Part shown: positions 44,393 to 51,897 of the stretch, one piece after another
Numbering within the stretch: the first letter of the stretch is position 1
Layout: every line of letters starts with the position of its first letter
Source: Flavihumibacter fluvii
Lineage (GTDB): Bacteria > Bacteroidota > Bacteroidia > Chitinophagales > Chitinophagaceae
Length of the DNA stretch: 64,000 bases
Assembly (NCBI RefSeq): GCF_018595675.2
Contig: NZ_CP092333.1
Location: 2,938,001-3,002,000 of the forward strand
Direction of reading: 5' to 3'
Position numbers and translations under genes: made by a program
Notes under the pieces: generated by a model
The model's input: the letters and a program-made list of their open reading frames with translations, nothing else
Database searches by the model: none
What the model was told of the DNA's origin: nothing

Positions 44393-45580
44393 TCATAAAT
44401 AACTCAGCCACCATTTTTCCTTATGGTTCGTTTTATAGCGATCATATTTTTTACAAAGCGGGTACAAGAGCAATACAACCAGTATCCAGATCGCATAGGT
44501 GATTGCTAACGGGAACCCATATCCAATTAACCAGGGGCTGTCCTTCCCGTTCATACCGCCTGTAAGCACCATATCGGTCCAGGGCCGGCCACTTAAGACC
44601 ACTGCAATAACTGCCAGTCCATGGATGAGGTACAAGTGCAGGATATAGAAAAACAGCGGTACCCTGCCAAAGGGGACCAGGATCTTTCCCAGCCAGTTCA
44701 ATGGCTTTTCCATCAGTGCCAAAAAGACCAGTGCCGGGCCCAGCGTCATCAGGCTATATAAAAGCGAAGGCGGGTATTTAGTAACATTCAAGAAGGAACA
44801 GACGGTCATTACAGCTGAACCCTGAACAGACCAGGGAGCCATATCACCATACCGGTTGATTCCCCTGAGGACCAGGAATAATACAATTGCACCGATGCCG
44901 GCCATCAGCAAATATTCCCTGCGGACCTTAGCAACTATGCCTTTATTATACCATTGTCCTAAACTATAGCCCAATAGCATGATGCCCAGCCAGGGCAGGA
45001 TGGGATATCCGGTATTGATCTTCCGGCCCAGGAAATAAAACCTTTTGCGTTCATGGAATACACCCCAAAGAAAATCCCTGAACGTGTTACCATCAGCATG
45101 GATATTATCCAGCAGATTATGCCCTATCAAAATCAACAGGCCCATCGCCAGGATTAGTTTTGGTGGCAGGTAAACCATAACACCCAATATCACCATACAA
45201 ATACCCAGTACCCAAATCACCTGGAGGCGGAAAAAAGGAAAGGCCGGGTTGAATCCCCAGGCCAGTCCAATTACTGTCAACTCAAGGATTATCAGCCACA
45301 ATCCCCTTTTCATTAAAAATGCGGACAATTCCTTTTTCGTTTTTCTTTCCCCTACGAGAGAGGAAGAAGTGCCGGCGAGGAATACAAAGACCGGGGCACA
45401 AAAATGGGTGATCCAGCGGGTAAAAAATAAGGCTGGATTGGTTTGGGTCATATCCTCTGGGCTGAACAAATATTGGTCGGCATGGAAATAATCCCGGACA
45501 TGGTCAAGGGCCATTAAAACAATAACCACACCCCTCAAAAGGTCAATCGATTCGATCCGGACTTTATTAATAGTAGGCAT
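44393..45580 (-). CDS. DUF1624/heparan-glucosaminide acetyltransferase-like membrane protein
   Basis: A 395-residue polytopic membrane protein. I place the start at ATG 45580 (MPTINKVRIESIDLLRGVVI). The longer frame enters the upstream SDR gene. The signature R-I-E-S-I-D-L-L-R-G, then LMALDHVRDYFH and FFTRWITHFCAPVFVFLAG, is typical of DUF1624 proteins related to lysosomal glucosaminide acetyltransferase. About ten helices follow. The acyl acceptor is unknown. It sits 28 bases after the SDR gene and 24 before the MFS gene. It is distantly like the DUF5009 protein at 33436. Confidence 0.82.
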   Translation of the reverse strand: MPTINKVRIESIDLLRGVVIVLMALDHVRDYFHADQYLFSPEDMTQTNPALFFTRWITHFCAPVFVFLAGTSSSLVGERKTKKELSAFLMKRGLWLIILELTVIGLAWGFNPAFPFFRLQVIWVLGICMVILGVMVYLPPKLILAMGLLILIGHNLLDNIHADGNTFRDFLWGVFHERKRFYFLGRKINTGYPILPWLGIMLLGYSLGQWYNKGIVAKVRREYLLMAGIGAIVLFLVLRGINRYGDMAPWSVQGSAVMTVCSFLNVTKYPPSLLYSLMTLGPALVFLALMEKPLNWLGKILVPFGRVPLFFYILHLYLIHGLAVIAVVLSGRPWTDMVLTGGMNGKDSPWLIGYGFPLAITYAIWILVVLLLYPLCKKYDRYKTNHKEKWWLSYL

Positions 45581-45608
45581 TAAGGGGAAAATAATTTTTA
45601 GGGTACTG

Positions 45609-46472
45609 TCACATAAACTTCCGGACATCCATGCCCAATTTGGCCATACTGGCTGCCCAGGCGTCTTCATCCAGGCTTCCGGCAGCGATCCATTGTTCAT
45701 CAGAAACAGAGGCACGGTAATTTAACAATGGTGCGCCGTCGGCCCCAACCGGATTCCGGAAAGCGGTATGCCCATCTGCCAATATGGTCAGTACCATTTC
45801 TGCAACGGTATCAGGCATTACATGGTGTGAAGCTGATGCTTTCAGATAAGCGACCAGGCGGATATGGTTTGGATATTTCGAAGGCACAGCCTGTGGGGTG
45901 AACTTATCTAACAGGGGCGTATCAATTACGCCCGGTTCCACCAGGGAGACGCGGATGCCGAACTGGCCCACTTCACCCGCCAGGCTTTCACTAAGGGCCT
46001 CGACTGCTGCTTTTGAAGATGCATAGGCGCCAAAACAGGGACTATAAATTTTTCCGGAGACGGACGTGATATTGATAATATGCCCGCTTCGGCGTTCACG
46101 CATTGCTGGTAGTACGGCCTGTATGCAGCGCAAAGTGCCAAAATAATTGGTTTGCATCACGGCCGCGAAAGTCTCAAAAGGCATTTCCTCCACCGAACCA
46201 ACCGGTGCTATACCGGCATTATTGACCAGAATATCAACCTGGCCACCAAGGGACACAACTTCATTTACGACCTTTTGTACGGATTCTCCATCATCTACAT
46301 CCATAGCCAGTATCGTGATGGGCAGTTTATCCTTTTGTGCGATTTGTTCCAGTGCCGGGGAGTTTTTCGGATTACGCATGGTTGCATAAACCTGGTAACC
46401 ATTGCGGGCCATCATTTCGGCGATGGCAAACCCAATCCCTGTGCTGCAACCGGTGATAAGGACATTCGGCAT
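45609..46472 (-). CDS. Short-chain dehydrogenase/reductase
   Basis: A 287-residue cytoplasmic SDR. ATG 46472 (MPNVLITGCSTGIGFAIAEM) is chosen over an upstream TTG. The cofactor motif is TGCSTGIG, the NNAG motif occurs in LVNNAGIAPVG, the catalytic Ser in NITSVSG and the Tyr-Lys pair in YASSKAA. The C-terminal extension (about 70 residues) resembles oxidoreductases acting on larger lipophilic substrates. It starts an operon with DUF1624-like, MFS and RidA-like genes. A 20-codon ORF ends 11 bases before its start. Confidence 0.9.
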   Translation of the reverse strand: MPNVLITGCSTGIGFAIAEMMARNGYQVYATMRNPKNSPALEQIAQKDKLPITILAMDVDDGESVQKVVNEVVSLGGQVDILVNNAGIAPVGSVEEMPFETFAAVMQTNYFGTLRCIQAVLPAMRERRSGHIINITSVSGKIYSPCFGAYASSKAAVEALSESLAGEVGQFGIRVSLVEPGVIDTPLLDKFTPQAVPSKYPNHIRLVAYLKASASHHVMPDTVAEMVLTILADGHTAFRNPVGADGAPLLNYRASVSDEQWIAAGSLDEDAWAASMAKLGMDVRKFM

Positions 46473-46483
46473 AATTGAAAGAT

Positions 46484-46546
46484 TCAATAAAGGGTTGCTA
46501 AGATCATGATTCCCCAGACGGCATAAAAGGATAACCTGGTGGTCAT
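46484..46546 (-). CDS. Possible 20-residue hydrophobic leader peptide
   Basis: ATG at 46546 to TGA at 46484 encodes M-T-T-R-L-S-F-Y-A-V-W-G-I-M-I-L-A-T-L-Y, a single short hydrophobic helix. It lies in the 96-base gap before the SDR gene and ends 11 bases before that start. It may be a membrane micropeptide, a translational leader or a chance ORF; nothing else supports it. Confidence 0.25.
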   Translation of the reverse strand: MTTRLSFYAVWGIMILATLY

Positions 46547-46568
46547 GGTGGACGTATTTAAACGGTTA

Positions 46569-47465
46569 TTACTTTTCTTTCAGGTAGGTCACCAGGTGTT
46601 TCACCGAATCATCATCCACATATTCTAATACCATTTGAATAGCACCGGAAGGCAGGAACTCAAAATGAAGTGTCATTTCAAAACCTTTTGGTGAGCCGGG
46701 ATAATCAAAAGTGTTATTGCCAATATATCGAAGGCCTTCACCAAAAACTTCATTCTTCATCCATAAGGTACGATCATTTTTAAATAAATCGATGGATTTG
46801 GTCGCATCGGCGGCATTGATATAATGGCCGGCCAGCTTATCCAGCGCCTCGGCCTCTGCCAGCAGCTTAGGCGACATACTCACGTCGTACACGACCAGGT
46901 TAGTGCCATTCTTGCTTTTACCCACATCCAGTATCCGGCGTTTTGCTGCAGGTGATGCAGCTGAGGGATCTTCGGGAATATATTTATCCCCGGTAAAATA
47001 CAATTGGGTAACCAGGGGCTGGTAACCTTCAGCGGTAATCATCAGATGGAAATGCGCCGGGCGGCTATGTCCGTTTCCCACATCGTAGGCCACCGGTAAG
47101 ATGGTTGTAAACACGTATTGGCCTTTTTCATCCGAATAGGTTGTACCCCGGTACCTGAAATCAGTTGTGGTATTATCATAGACACCTTTAGCATCGCAAT
47201 GCCACAATTCTATCCTGGCATTTTTATAAGGTGTTACACAATCATTGTGCTTAATTTTCCCCCGTAATTGCAACATTGTCCCGCCATCACCAGGGATGAC
47301 AAGGTTGTTCCGTACCGGGCTTCCCGGGCGGTAAAATGGACCAAGAATATCACTGGTGGTTTCACAATCACCGGCATAGTTTTCGCCATTAAAGCGTACA
47401 AAACCGAAAGCACTTACGGCGAATGCGGTAAGGGTGGTGCTCTGGATGAATTTCCTTCTTTTCAT
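46569..47465 (-). CDS. Exported intradiol ring-cleavage dioxygenase-like protein
   Basis: A 298-residue protein. The N-terminus (MKRRKFIQSTTLTAFAVSAF) is Tat/Sec-like, so the enzyme is exported. The intradiol dioxygenase fold is indicated by DILGPFYRPGSPVRNNLVIP, LRGKIKHNDCVTPYKNARIE, LWHCDAKGVYDN (Tyr iron ligand) and HSRPAHFHLMI with the two His ligands. A second Tyr ligand is probably in the YDVGNGH stretch. Family members open catechol-type rings with non-haem Fe(III). The C-terminal 100 residues are unlike catechol dioxygenases and may be a separate binding module. The NTF2-like gene precedes it. Confidence 0.82.
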   Translation of the reverse strand: MKRRKFIQSTTLTAFAVSAFGFVRFNGENYAGDCETTSDILGPFYRPGSPVRNNLVIPGDGGTMLQLRGKIKHNDCVTPYKNARIELWHCDAKGVYDNTTTDFRYRGTTYSDEKGQYVFTTILPVAYDVGNGHSRPAHFHLMITAEGYQPLVTQLYFTGDKYIPEDPSAASPAAKRRILDVGKSKNGTNLVVYDVSMSPKLLAEAEALDKLAGHYINAADATKSIDLFKNDRTLWMKNEVFGEGLRYIGNNTFDYPGSPKGFEMTLHFEFLPSGAIQMVLEYVDDDSVKHLVTYLKEK

Positions 47466-47511
47466 ATTAACGATTTAGCCCGGGAATGTTTACAATAAGC
47501 CTGTACTAAAG

Positions 47512-47548
47512 AGGTGCCGTATTGAACACACACATCAATACAGCACCT
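47512..47548 (-). terminator. Strong hairpin between the NTF2-like and dioxygenase genes
   Basis: Arms 47512-47525 and 47535-47548 pair over 14 bases with a 9-base loop. The single mismatch on the plus strand becomes a U-G pair in minus-strand RNA. It follows the stop of the NTF2-like gene by 18 bases. No U-run follows, so it may be a processing or attenuation structure and not a classical terminator. Confidence 0.6.
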
Positions 47549-47566
47549 TCTGTTGTGAAATGACCA

Positions 47567-48205
47567 TTACTTCTTTCCTTTTGTTTCCTTAAGGATATCC
47601 ACGCCGGTTCCTTTTATGATCACCGACCGATCATAATAGGTGGCGTAACGGTCTATCTTCTTTTCCGCATTAAAATGCACGGAGAAATTCATGCGTAAGG
47701 CAACCGGCTTGCCTTTGAATACAATCTTATTTGAAAAATAAGAGATCACATAAATACCTAACTGGGCCCCGCCTTTAGGTTGCGCAATTACATTAATGGG
47801 AATATTGTTGAATTCAGACATGGTCATAGATTCCACACCTGCTTTTTCTTTCCAGTTTTTCCACCAGCCCACCACCGCTTCCTTGCCGGATAAAGTGGTC
47901 CTTGTGTCTACATCGCCATCCGGAAAACTATATACCACGTTATCGGACATCATGTCGCCCCAGGCATCAAATTCCAGTTTAGACATATGCTCATATGCCT
48001 TCACTGCCAAATCGGTATATTCCAATGGCGCGATAGTGAAATTCGGATTGGTGATGGCAACCGGTGTACTGGCTGCCGGTTCAACTTTCGCAGTTTCCTC
48101 TTTTGCCGGTTCGGCTCCATTACAGCCCGCTGTAAAAAAAGTGGTGAAGAGCACAACGATGGCGATCACCACCGCAGCGCTAACGAGTACATTGAACTTT
48201 TTCAT
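47567..48205 (-). CDS. NTF2/SnoaL-like lipoprotein
   Basis: A 212-residue exported protein. The signal peptide ends in a lipobox (TTFFTAGC), followed by a low-complexity Glu/Ala/Pro linker (EPAKEETAKVEPAASTPV). The C-terminal 140 residues fit the NTF2-like cone fold: AVKAYEHMSKLEFDAWGDMM, VVYSFPDGDVDTRTTLSGKE, AVVGWWKNWKEKAG and MNFSVHFNAEKKIDRYATYY. Such domains bind or transform small molecules, but no catalytic residue can be assigned. The gene stands alone between two hairpins and upstream of the dioxygenase. Confidence 0.75.
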   Translation of the reverse strand: MKKFNVLVSAAVVIAIVVLFTTFFTAGCNGAEPAKEETAKVEPAASTPVAITNPNFTIAPLEYTDLAVKAYEHMSKLEFDAWGDMMSDNVVYSFPDGDVDTRTTLSGKEAVVGWWKNWKEKAGVESMTMSEFNNIPINVIAQPKGGAQLGIYVISYFSNKIVFKGKPVALRMNFSVHFNAEKKIDRYATYYDRSVIIKGTGVDILKETKGKK

Positions 48206-48214
48206 GGCTTTATT

Positions 48215-48249
48215 TTTTCTGTTTAAACCTACACAATAGAAACAGAAAA
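48215..48249. promoter_or_regulatory. Perfect 10-bp inverted repeat in the leader of the NTF2-like gene
   Basis: TTTTCTGTTT (48215-48224) and AAACAGAAAA (48240-48249) are exact inverses with a 15-base loop. It lies 9 to 44 bases before the ATG at 48205. It could be an operator dyad or an RNA stem near the ribosome-binding region. Confidence 0.4.
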
Positions 48250-48318
48250 TACATTGCTGTCAGGATGAAGCCCGGTGAAAACTGTCCGAATGGGGAAAAT
48301 ACTTATCCGGCTGGACAA

Positions 48319-49065
48319 CTACAGGGTCTGTAGGCTTTTCAGGAGTTTCTCTTTGAGGTCTGCACTCAGCGGAATGGCCTTCGGGCCGACCATTACATGG
48401 CTTTCTGCCACTTCTTCTACCTGGGAAAGGTTGATGATATAGGACCGGTGGATCCGGAGAAATAGCCGCATGGGCAATTTTTCCTCGATCGTCTTTAAGG
48501 TGATCGCCAACAGGTATTCTTTTTGTTTGGTAAATATGCGGCAGTAGTTACGGTCGGCCTCCATGTAGAGAACATCGCCCACCATTATTTTAACCATTTT
48601 ATTGTTGAGACGAACAAATATGCGGTCACTCAAAATAAAAGGTTGTTCCTCCCCGGCCATTTTTTCCGGTAAGGATCCGGTCGCATGTTCTGCCATCCGG
48701 CTGATGGTCAGTTCAATGGCCCTTTGCAGGTCCAGTTGTTTAAATGGCTTTGAAATAAATGCTGCAGGCCGGGTCAGTTTTGCCCTGTTGAATGTTGCAT
48801 CGTCTGCATTTGCGGTCAGGTAGATGATCGGTATCTCTGCAATCTTTTGTATTTCCGCAGCGGTTTCGATCCCGTCCAGTTTACCCTTCAGGTTGATATC
48901 AAGTAACACGATATCGGGCCTGTTATCGATCACATGCTGGATGGCTTCCTCACCCCGCGGTAAAATGCCAGTTACTTCATAACCCAGGTTGGTCAGCAGC
49001 ATGGAGATCTTAGCACCAATGATCATCTCATCTTCTACAACCAGTATTTTGATACCCGTCTCCAT
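48319..49065 (-). CDS. LytTR-family response regulator
   Basis: A 248-residue two-component regulator. The receiver domain (1-125) has the acidic pocket ILVVEDEM, the phospho-Asp in VLLDINLKG, the Thr in IYLTAN and the Lys in FISKPFK. Residues 145-248 form a LytTR DNA-binding domain (DRIFVRLNNKMVKIMVGDVL, YMEADRNYCRIFT, MRLFLRIHRSYIINL). It is the last gene of the six-gene operon. Its ATG overlaps the stop of the histidine kinase gene (TAATG), so both are made in linked amounts. It should control promoters elsewhere or its own operon; LytTR sites could not be read by eye. Confidence 0.95.
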   Translation of the reverse strand: METGIKILVVEDEMIIGAKISMLLTNLGYEVTGILPRGEEAIQHVIDNRPDIVLLDINLKGKLDGIETAAEIQKIAEIPIIYLTANADDATFNRAKLTRPAAFISKPFKQLDLQRAIELTISRMAEHATGSLPEKMAGEEQPFILSDRIFVRLNNKMVKIMVGDVLYMEADRNYCRIFTKQKEYLLAITLKTIEEKLPMRLFLRIHRSYIINLSQVEEVAESHVMVGPKAIPLSADLKEKLLKSLQTL

Positions 49066-51134
49066 TAATGTGGCATTGTATGTTTAAATATAATGGATAT
49101 AGCGGTCCCATTAGTGGTGTCTTCAGATAGTTTGCCATCGATTTGCTGCACCAGTAAATTAACCAGTTCCGTTCCGAAACCAGTTCCCCGGGGCACAGTA
49201 TCCACGGGTTTACCGATACCATTATCGGCCACCCTGAAGACCCATTCATCTTTCACACCCGTTGGTGCCAGGCTGATCTCTATTTCTCCCGCCTGGTTAT
49301 CGGGAAATGCATATTTAAGTGAATTGGTCAGTAATTCATTGGCTATTAAACCTATTGGGACAGCCGTATCTACATCAAACTCCAATGGTTGCATGTTGCA
49401 ACGGATAGTGATATGGTCACTGGCATTAAAACTATCCAGGATACTATCACACAGGTTGAAAAAATAATCCTTCATCTCAATAGCTGCAAGGCTGCTGCCC
49501 TGGTATAATTTCTGGTGGATGATCCCCATCGATAACACCCGGTTCTGGCTGGCCTGCATCACAGCCTGTGCTGATGGATGATCGATCTGGGCGGCCTGGA
49601 GTGCTAATAACCCGGACACTACTTCCAGGTTATTTTTTACCCGGTGATGGATTTCTTTCAACAATAATTCATTTTCAGCATTGCGTTTGTCGAGTTGGGT
49701 ATTCTTCAGTTCGAGATCACTATTCAGTGTTTCCAATTGGGTATTGATCTTTTGTTTGCTCCTGTAGTTTCGGAACAATACCATCAGGATGAAGATCAGC
49801 AATACAGCAGCACTTAATATGACCCATTGCAATCGTCTTTGCTGTAAAATCGACAACTGCTGTGTCCGGATAGTCGTTTCCTTTTGGGATACTTCAAATT
49901 CCGTGAGCAGTTTCGCCACCCGCTGGTCCGCTTCGGCAGTAAATACGCTGTCCTTCAACCGGTCATACTCCAGGAATGCAGTATGGGCATTTTTATAGTC
50001 GCCGGAAGTTGCGTAGGCTGTTCCCAATTCTTTATACGCCAGGTGCAAAAAATAATTATCGCCAAATTTATTGGTGGCCACCAGCAGGCAGGTATCCAGG
50101 CTTTTGATGGCTTGCGCCGAACGTTTGGAAAGGTTCTGAAGTTTTCCTAATGATAGCCAGGACCGCATCAGCATAAAATTATTGTCCAGCAGGGTGGAAT
50201 ACTTTATAGCCTTCCTGGCATTGACCTCTGCTTTGGCATAATCATAGGTAATGGTAAACAGGTCGGCCAGGGAAATGTAAATATCCGCCAGGTTATTATA
50301 AAACTGGTAACGCTCACTTATGGCCAGCGCATGTTTAAAATATTCTAATGCTTTAGGATAATCCTTTGCAGCCAGGAAATTATTGCCAATTACATAAAGG
50401 GTAAAACTGAAGTCCATATCATCGATTCCCCTTTTATTAAAAACCTCTTCTGATTTCAGGCCATAATCGATGCCTTTGTCAAATTTCGATTGTTTCCAGA
50501 ATAAGTTACTCAGGTCGCTGTAGGCCATGGCGATCGCTTTAGGATCATTGAGCGCCTCGCCCAATAACAATCCCTCCAAAGCGAAATCAGCTGCTTTACT
50601 GATCAGTCCCCTTCGTTCCATTACATAGCCCAATTGGGTCAACACCAGGGGCTGGAATTTTTTTGGAAGTTTAGATTTGGCCGACTCCAGGACAGCAAAT
50701 GCGGAGTCGAGTTTTTCCTGCCGTAATAATATAGCACCCAAAGTTGTCTGCAACCGGCCAGTTAAAATCACCTGGTTTTTTGCTTCAGCAAGCGCCAATA
50801 CTTCTTCTGCAAGGGTCCTGGCTTTATCGAGGTTACGTGTATGCCAGTAATACGCCAGGTCATTTCCGATTTCCAGCTTTAGTGAATCGGGCAAGTTCTG
50901 CCGGTAAGCTTTTTCAAGTTGAGTAAGGTAGGAAGAATCAAAAGCATCAGTTTCAACAAATACCTGCCGGTATGGCGGTTTTGCAGAAAGGTCTACTAAT
51001 TGCGCATGTGCATTTGCGCTAAGGCAAACCAGGGAGAAAATACTGCAGGCCAGAATTATCCTTTGATACAGCCACTGCACCAATGTATAAAAAGGACTAT
51101 TTATGGGAAATCTTGTTCCGCTGTATAAAGGCAT
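49065..51134 (-). CDS. TPR-containing membrane sensor histidine kinase (HisKA_2 type)
   Basis: About 689 residues. A signal peptide or anchor (RIILACSIFSLVCLSANAHA) is followed by a periplasmic array of TPR repeats (about residues 70-400; ALEYFKHALAISERYQ, AYKELGTAYATSGDYKNAHT). A transmembrane helix (WVILSAAVLLIFILMVLF) and a coiled coil lead to the kinase. Its phosphorylated His is in LLKEIHHRVKNNLEVV (HisKA_2). The ATP domain has IGLIANELLTNSLKYA, VADNGIGKPVD and GTGFGTELVN. I use ATG 51134, which overlaps the upstream gene by 38 bases; TTG 51083 would remove the overlap and start at the signal peptide. It pairs with the LytTR regulator. Confidence 0.92.
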   Translation of the reverse strand: MPLYSGTRFPINSPFYTLVQWLYQRIILACSIFSLVCLSANAHAQLVDLSAKPPYRQVFVETDAFDSSYLTQLEKAYRQNLPDSLKLEIGNDLAYYWHTRNLDKARTLAEEVLALAEAKNQVILTGRLQTTLGAILLRQEKLDSAFAVLESAKSKLPKKFQPLVLTQLGYVMERRGLISKAADFALEGLLLGEALNDPKAIAMAYSDLSNLFWKQSKFDKGIDYGLKSEEVFNKRGIDDMDFSFTLYVIGNNFLAAKDYPKALEYFKHALAISERYQFYNNLADIYISLADLFTITYDYAKAEVNARKAIKYSTLLDNNFMLMRSWLSLGKLQNLSKRSAQAIKSLDTCLLVATNKFGDNYFLHLAYKELGTAYATSGDYKNAHTAFLEYDRLKDSVFTAEADQRVAKLLTEFEVSQKETTIRTQQLSILQQRRLQWVILSAAVLLIFILMVLFRNYRSKQKINTQLETLNSDLELKNTQLDKRNAENELLLKEIHHRVKNNLEVVSGLLALQAAQIDHPSAQAVMQASQNRVLSMGIIHQKLYQGSSLAAIEMKDYFFNLCDSILDSFNASDHITIRCNMQPLEFDVDTAVPIGLIANELLTNSLKYAFPDNQAGEIEISLAPTGVKDEWVFRVADNGIGKPVDTVPRGTGFGTELVNLLVQQIDGKLSEDTTNGTAISIIFKHTMPH

Positions 51135-51897
51135 CGTAGTTTTCTTTGAAGGCCTGGTGCCTGAATTGACCATTTACGGGTTTTTCCTTTCCAGAAGACG
51201 CTTTTTCCACCAGTTCAAAATACGCCTGGGGGAATTCGTCAGAATAAATTGGCGGCAATAACCCCATCTTGTTGAATCCAACATAGATTGAAAAAAGAAA
51301 GAACAGGGAAATGATCAGGAAGGAATAATCGGTGTAATGAAACAAGATGGTGAAAGCTGAAACGGGCTCCCCTTCTGCAGTTTTTTCCTTCTTCCTGAAT
51401 CCTGCAAAAATAAAGATCGCCAGCATCAGGAAAGCCAGGGTACCCACCCAGGAGGCTACAGCTGGAATAAAAGGCATCAGGGCCAGGGAAACTAAAAATA
51501 AAATTACACTACCGTGAAATGCGATTACTGTCCAGGCCAATCCAGGTGCCTCAACGGCCGACTTCCGGAAACGGAAAATCATTTTCCGGATATACACAAA
51601 GATCAGCGCTATCACTGCCACTACAAATATGGTTTCAACATAGGAAAAATGGATATAAAAAACACGGAGGGCAAAAATAGATGCCAGTATGGTGAGACTG
51701 GATAATTCCAGGATGGCAAAAATATTCTTCCGTTCCTTTAAAATCATCGAACCCAGCCTCATCAAAAAGATCAGGCCAAAAACAGCTGATACGGCGCCTA
51801 TGATTTTAAGGCCATAACTGTTTTGTGCCATTGCGGCAAATGCGCCCATTACGAGCAGCACAAACAGGAGGTAAAAAAATGTCTGGTCCCTTTTCAT
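51097..51897 (-). CDS. Multi-pass membrane protein of unknown function
   Basis: A 266-residue protein with about seven hydrophobic helices (YLLFVLLVMGAFAAMA, GAVSAVFGLIFLMRLG, LSSLTILASIFALRVFYIHF, IFVVAVIALIFVYI, VILFLVSLALMPFIPAV, LAFLMLAIFIFAGF, LIISLFFLFSIYVGF). It ends in a polar 50-residue tail with YFELVEKASSGKEKPVNGQF. I do not recognise a family. Its ATG overlaps the stop of the second nSTAND gene (TAATG) and its 3' end overlaps the TPR kinase gene, so it is made with both. It may be a membrane partner of the nSTAND proteins or the kinase. Confidence 0.8.
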   Translation of the reverse strand: MKRDQTFFYLLFVLLVMGAFAAMAQNSYGLKIIGAVSAVFGLIFLMRLGSMILKERKNIFAILELSSLTILASIFALRVFYIHFSYVETIFVVAVIALIFVYIRKMIFRFRKSAVEAPGLAWTVIAFHGSVILFLVSLALMPFIPAVASWVGTLAFLMLAIFIFAGFRKKEKTAEGEPVSAFTILFHYTDYSFLIISLFFLFSIYVGFNKMGLLPPIYSDEFPQAYFELVEKASSGKEKPVNGQFRHQAFKENYDAFIQRNKISHK

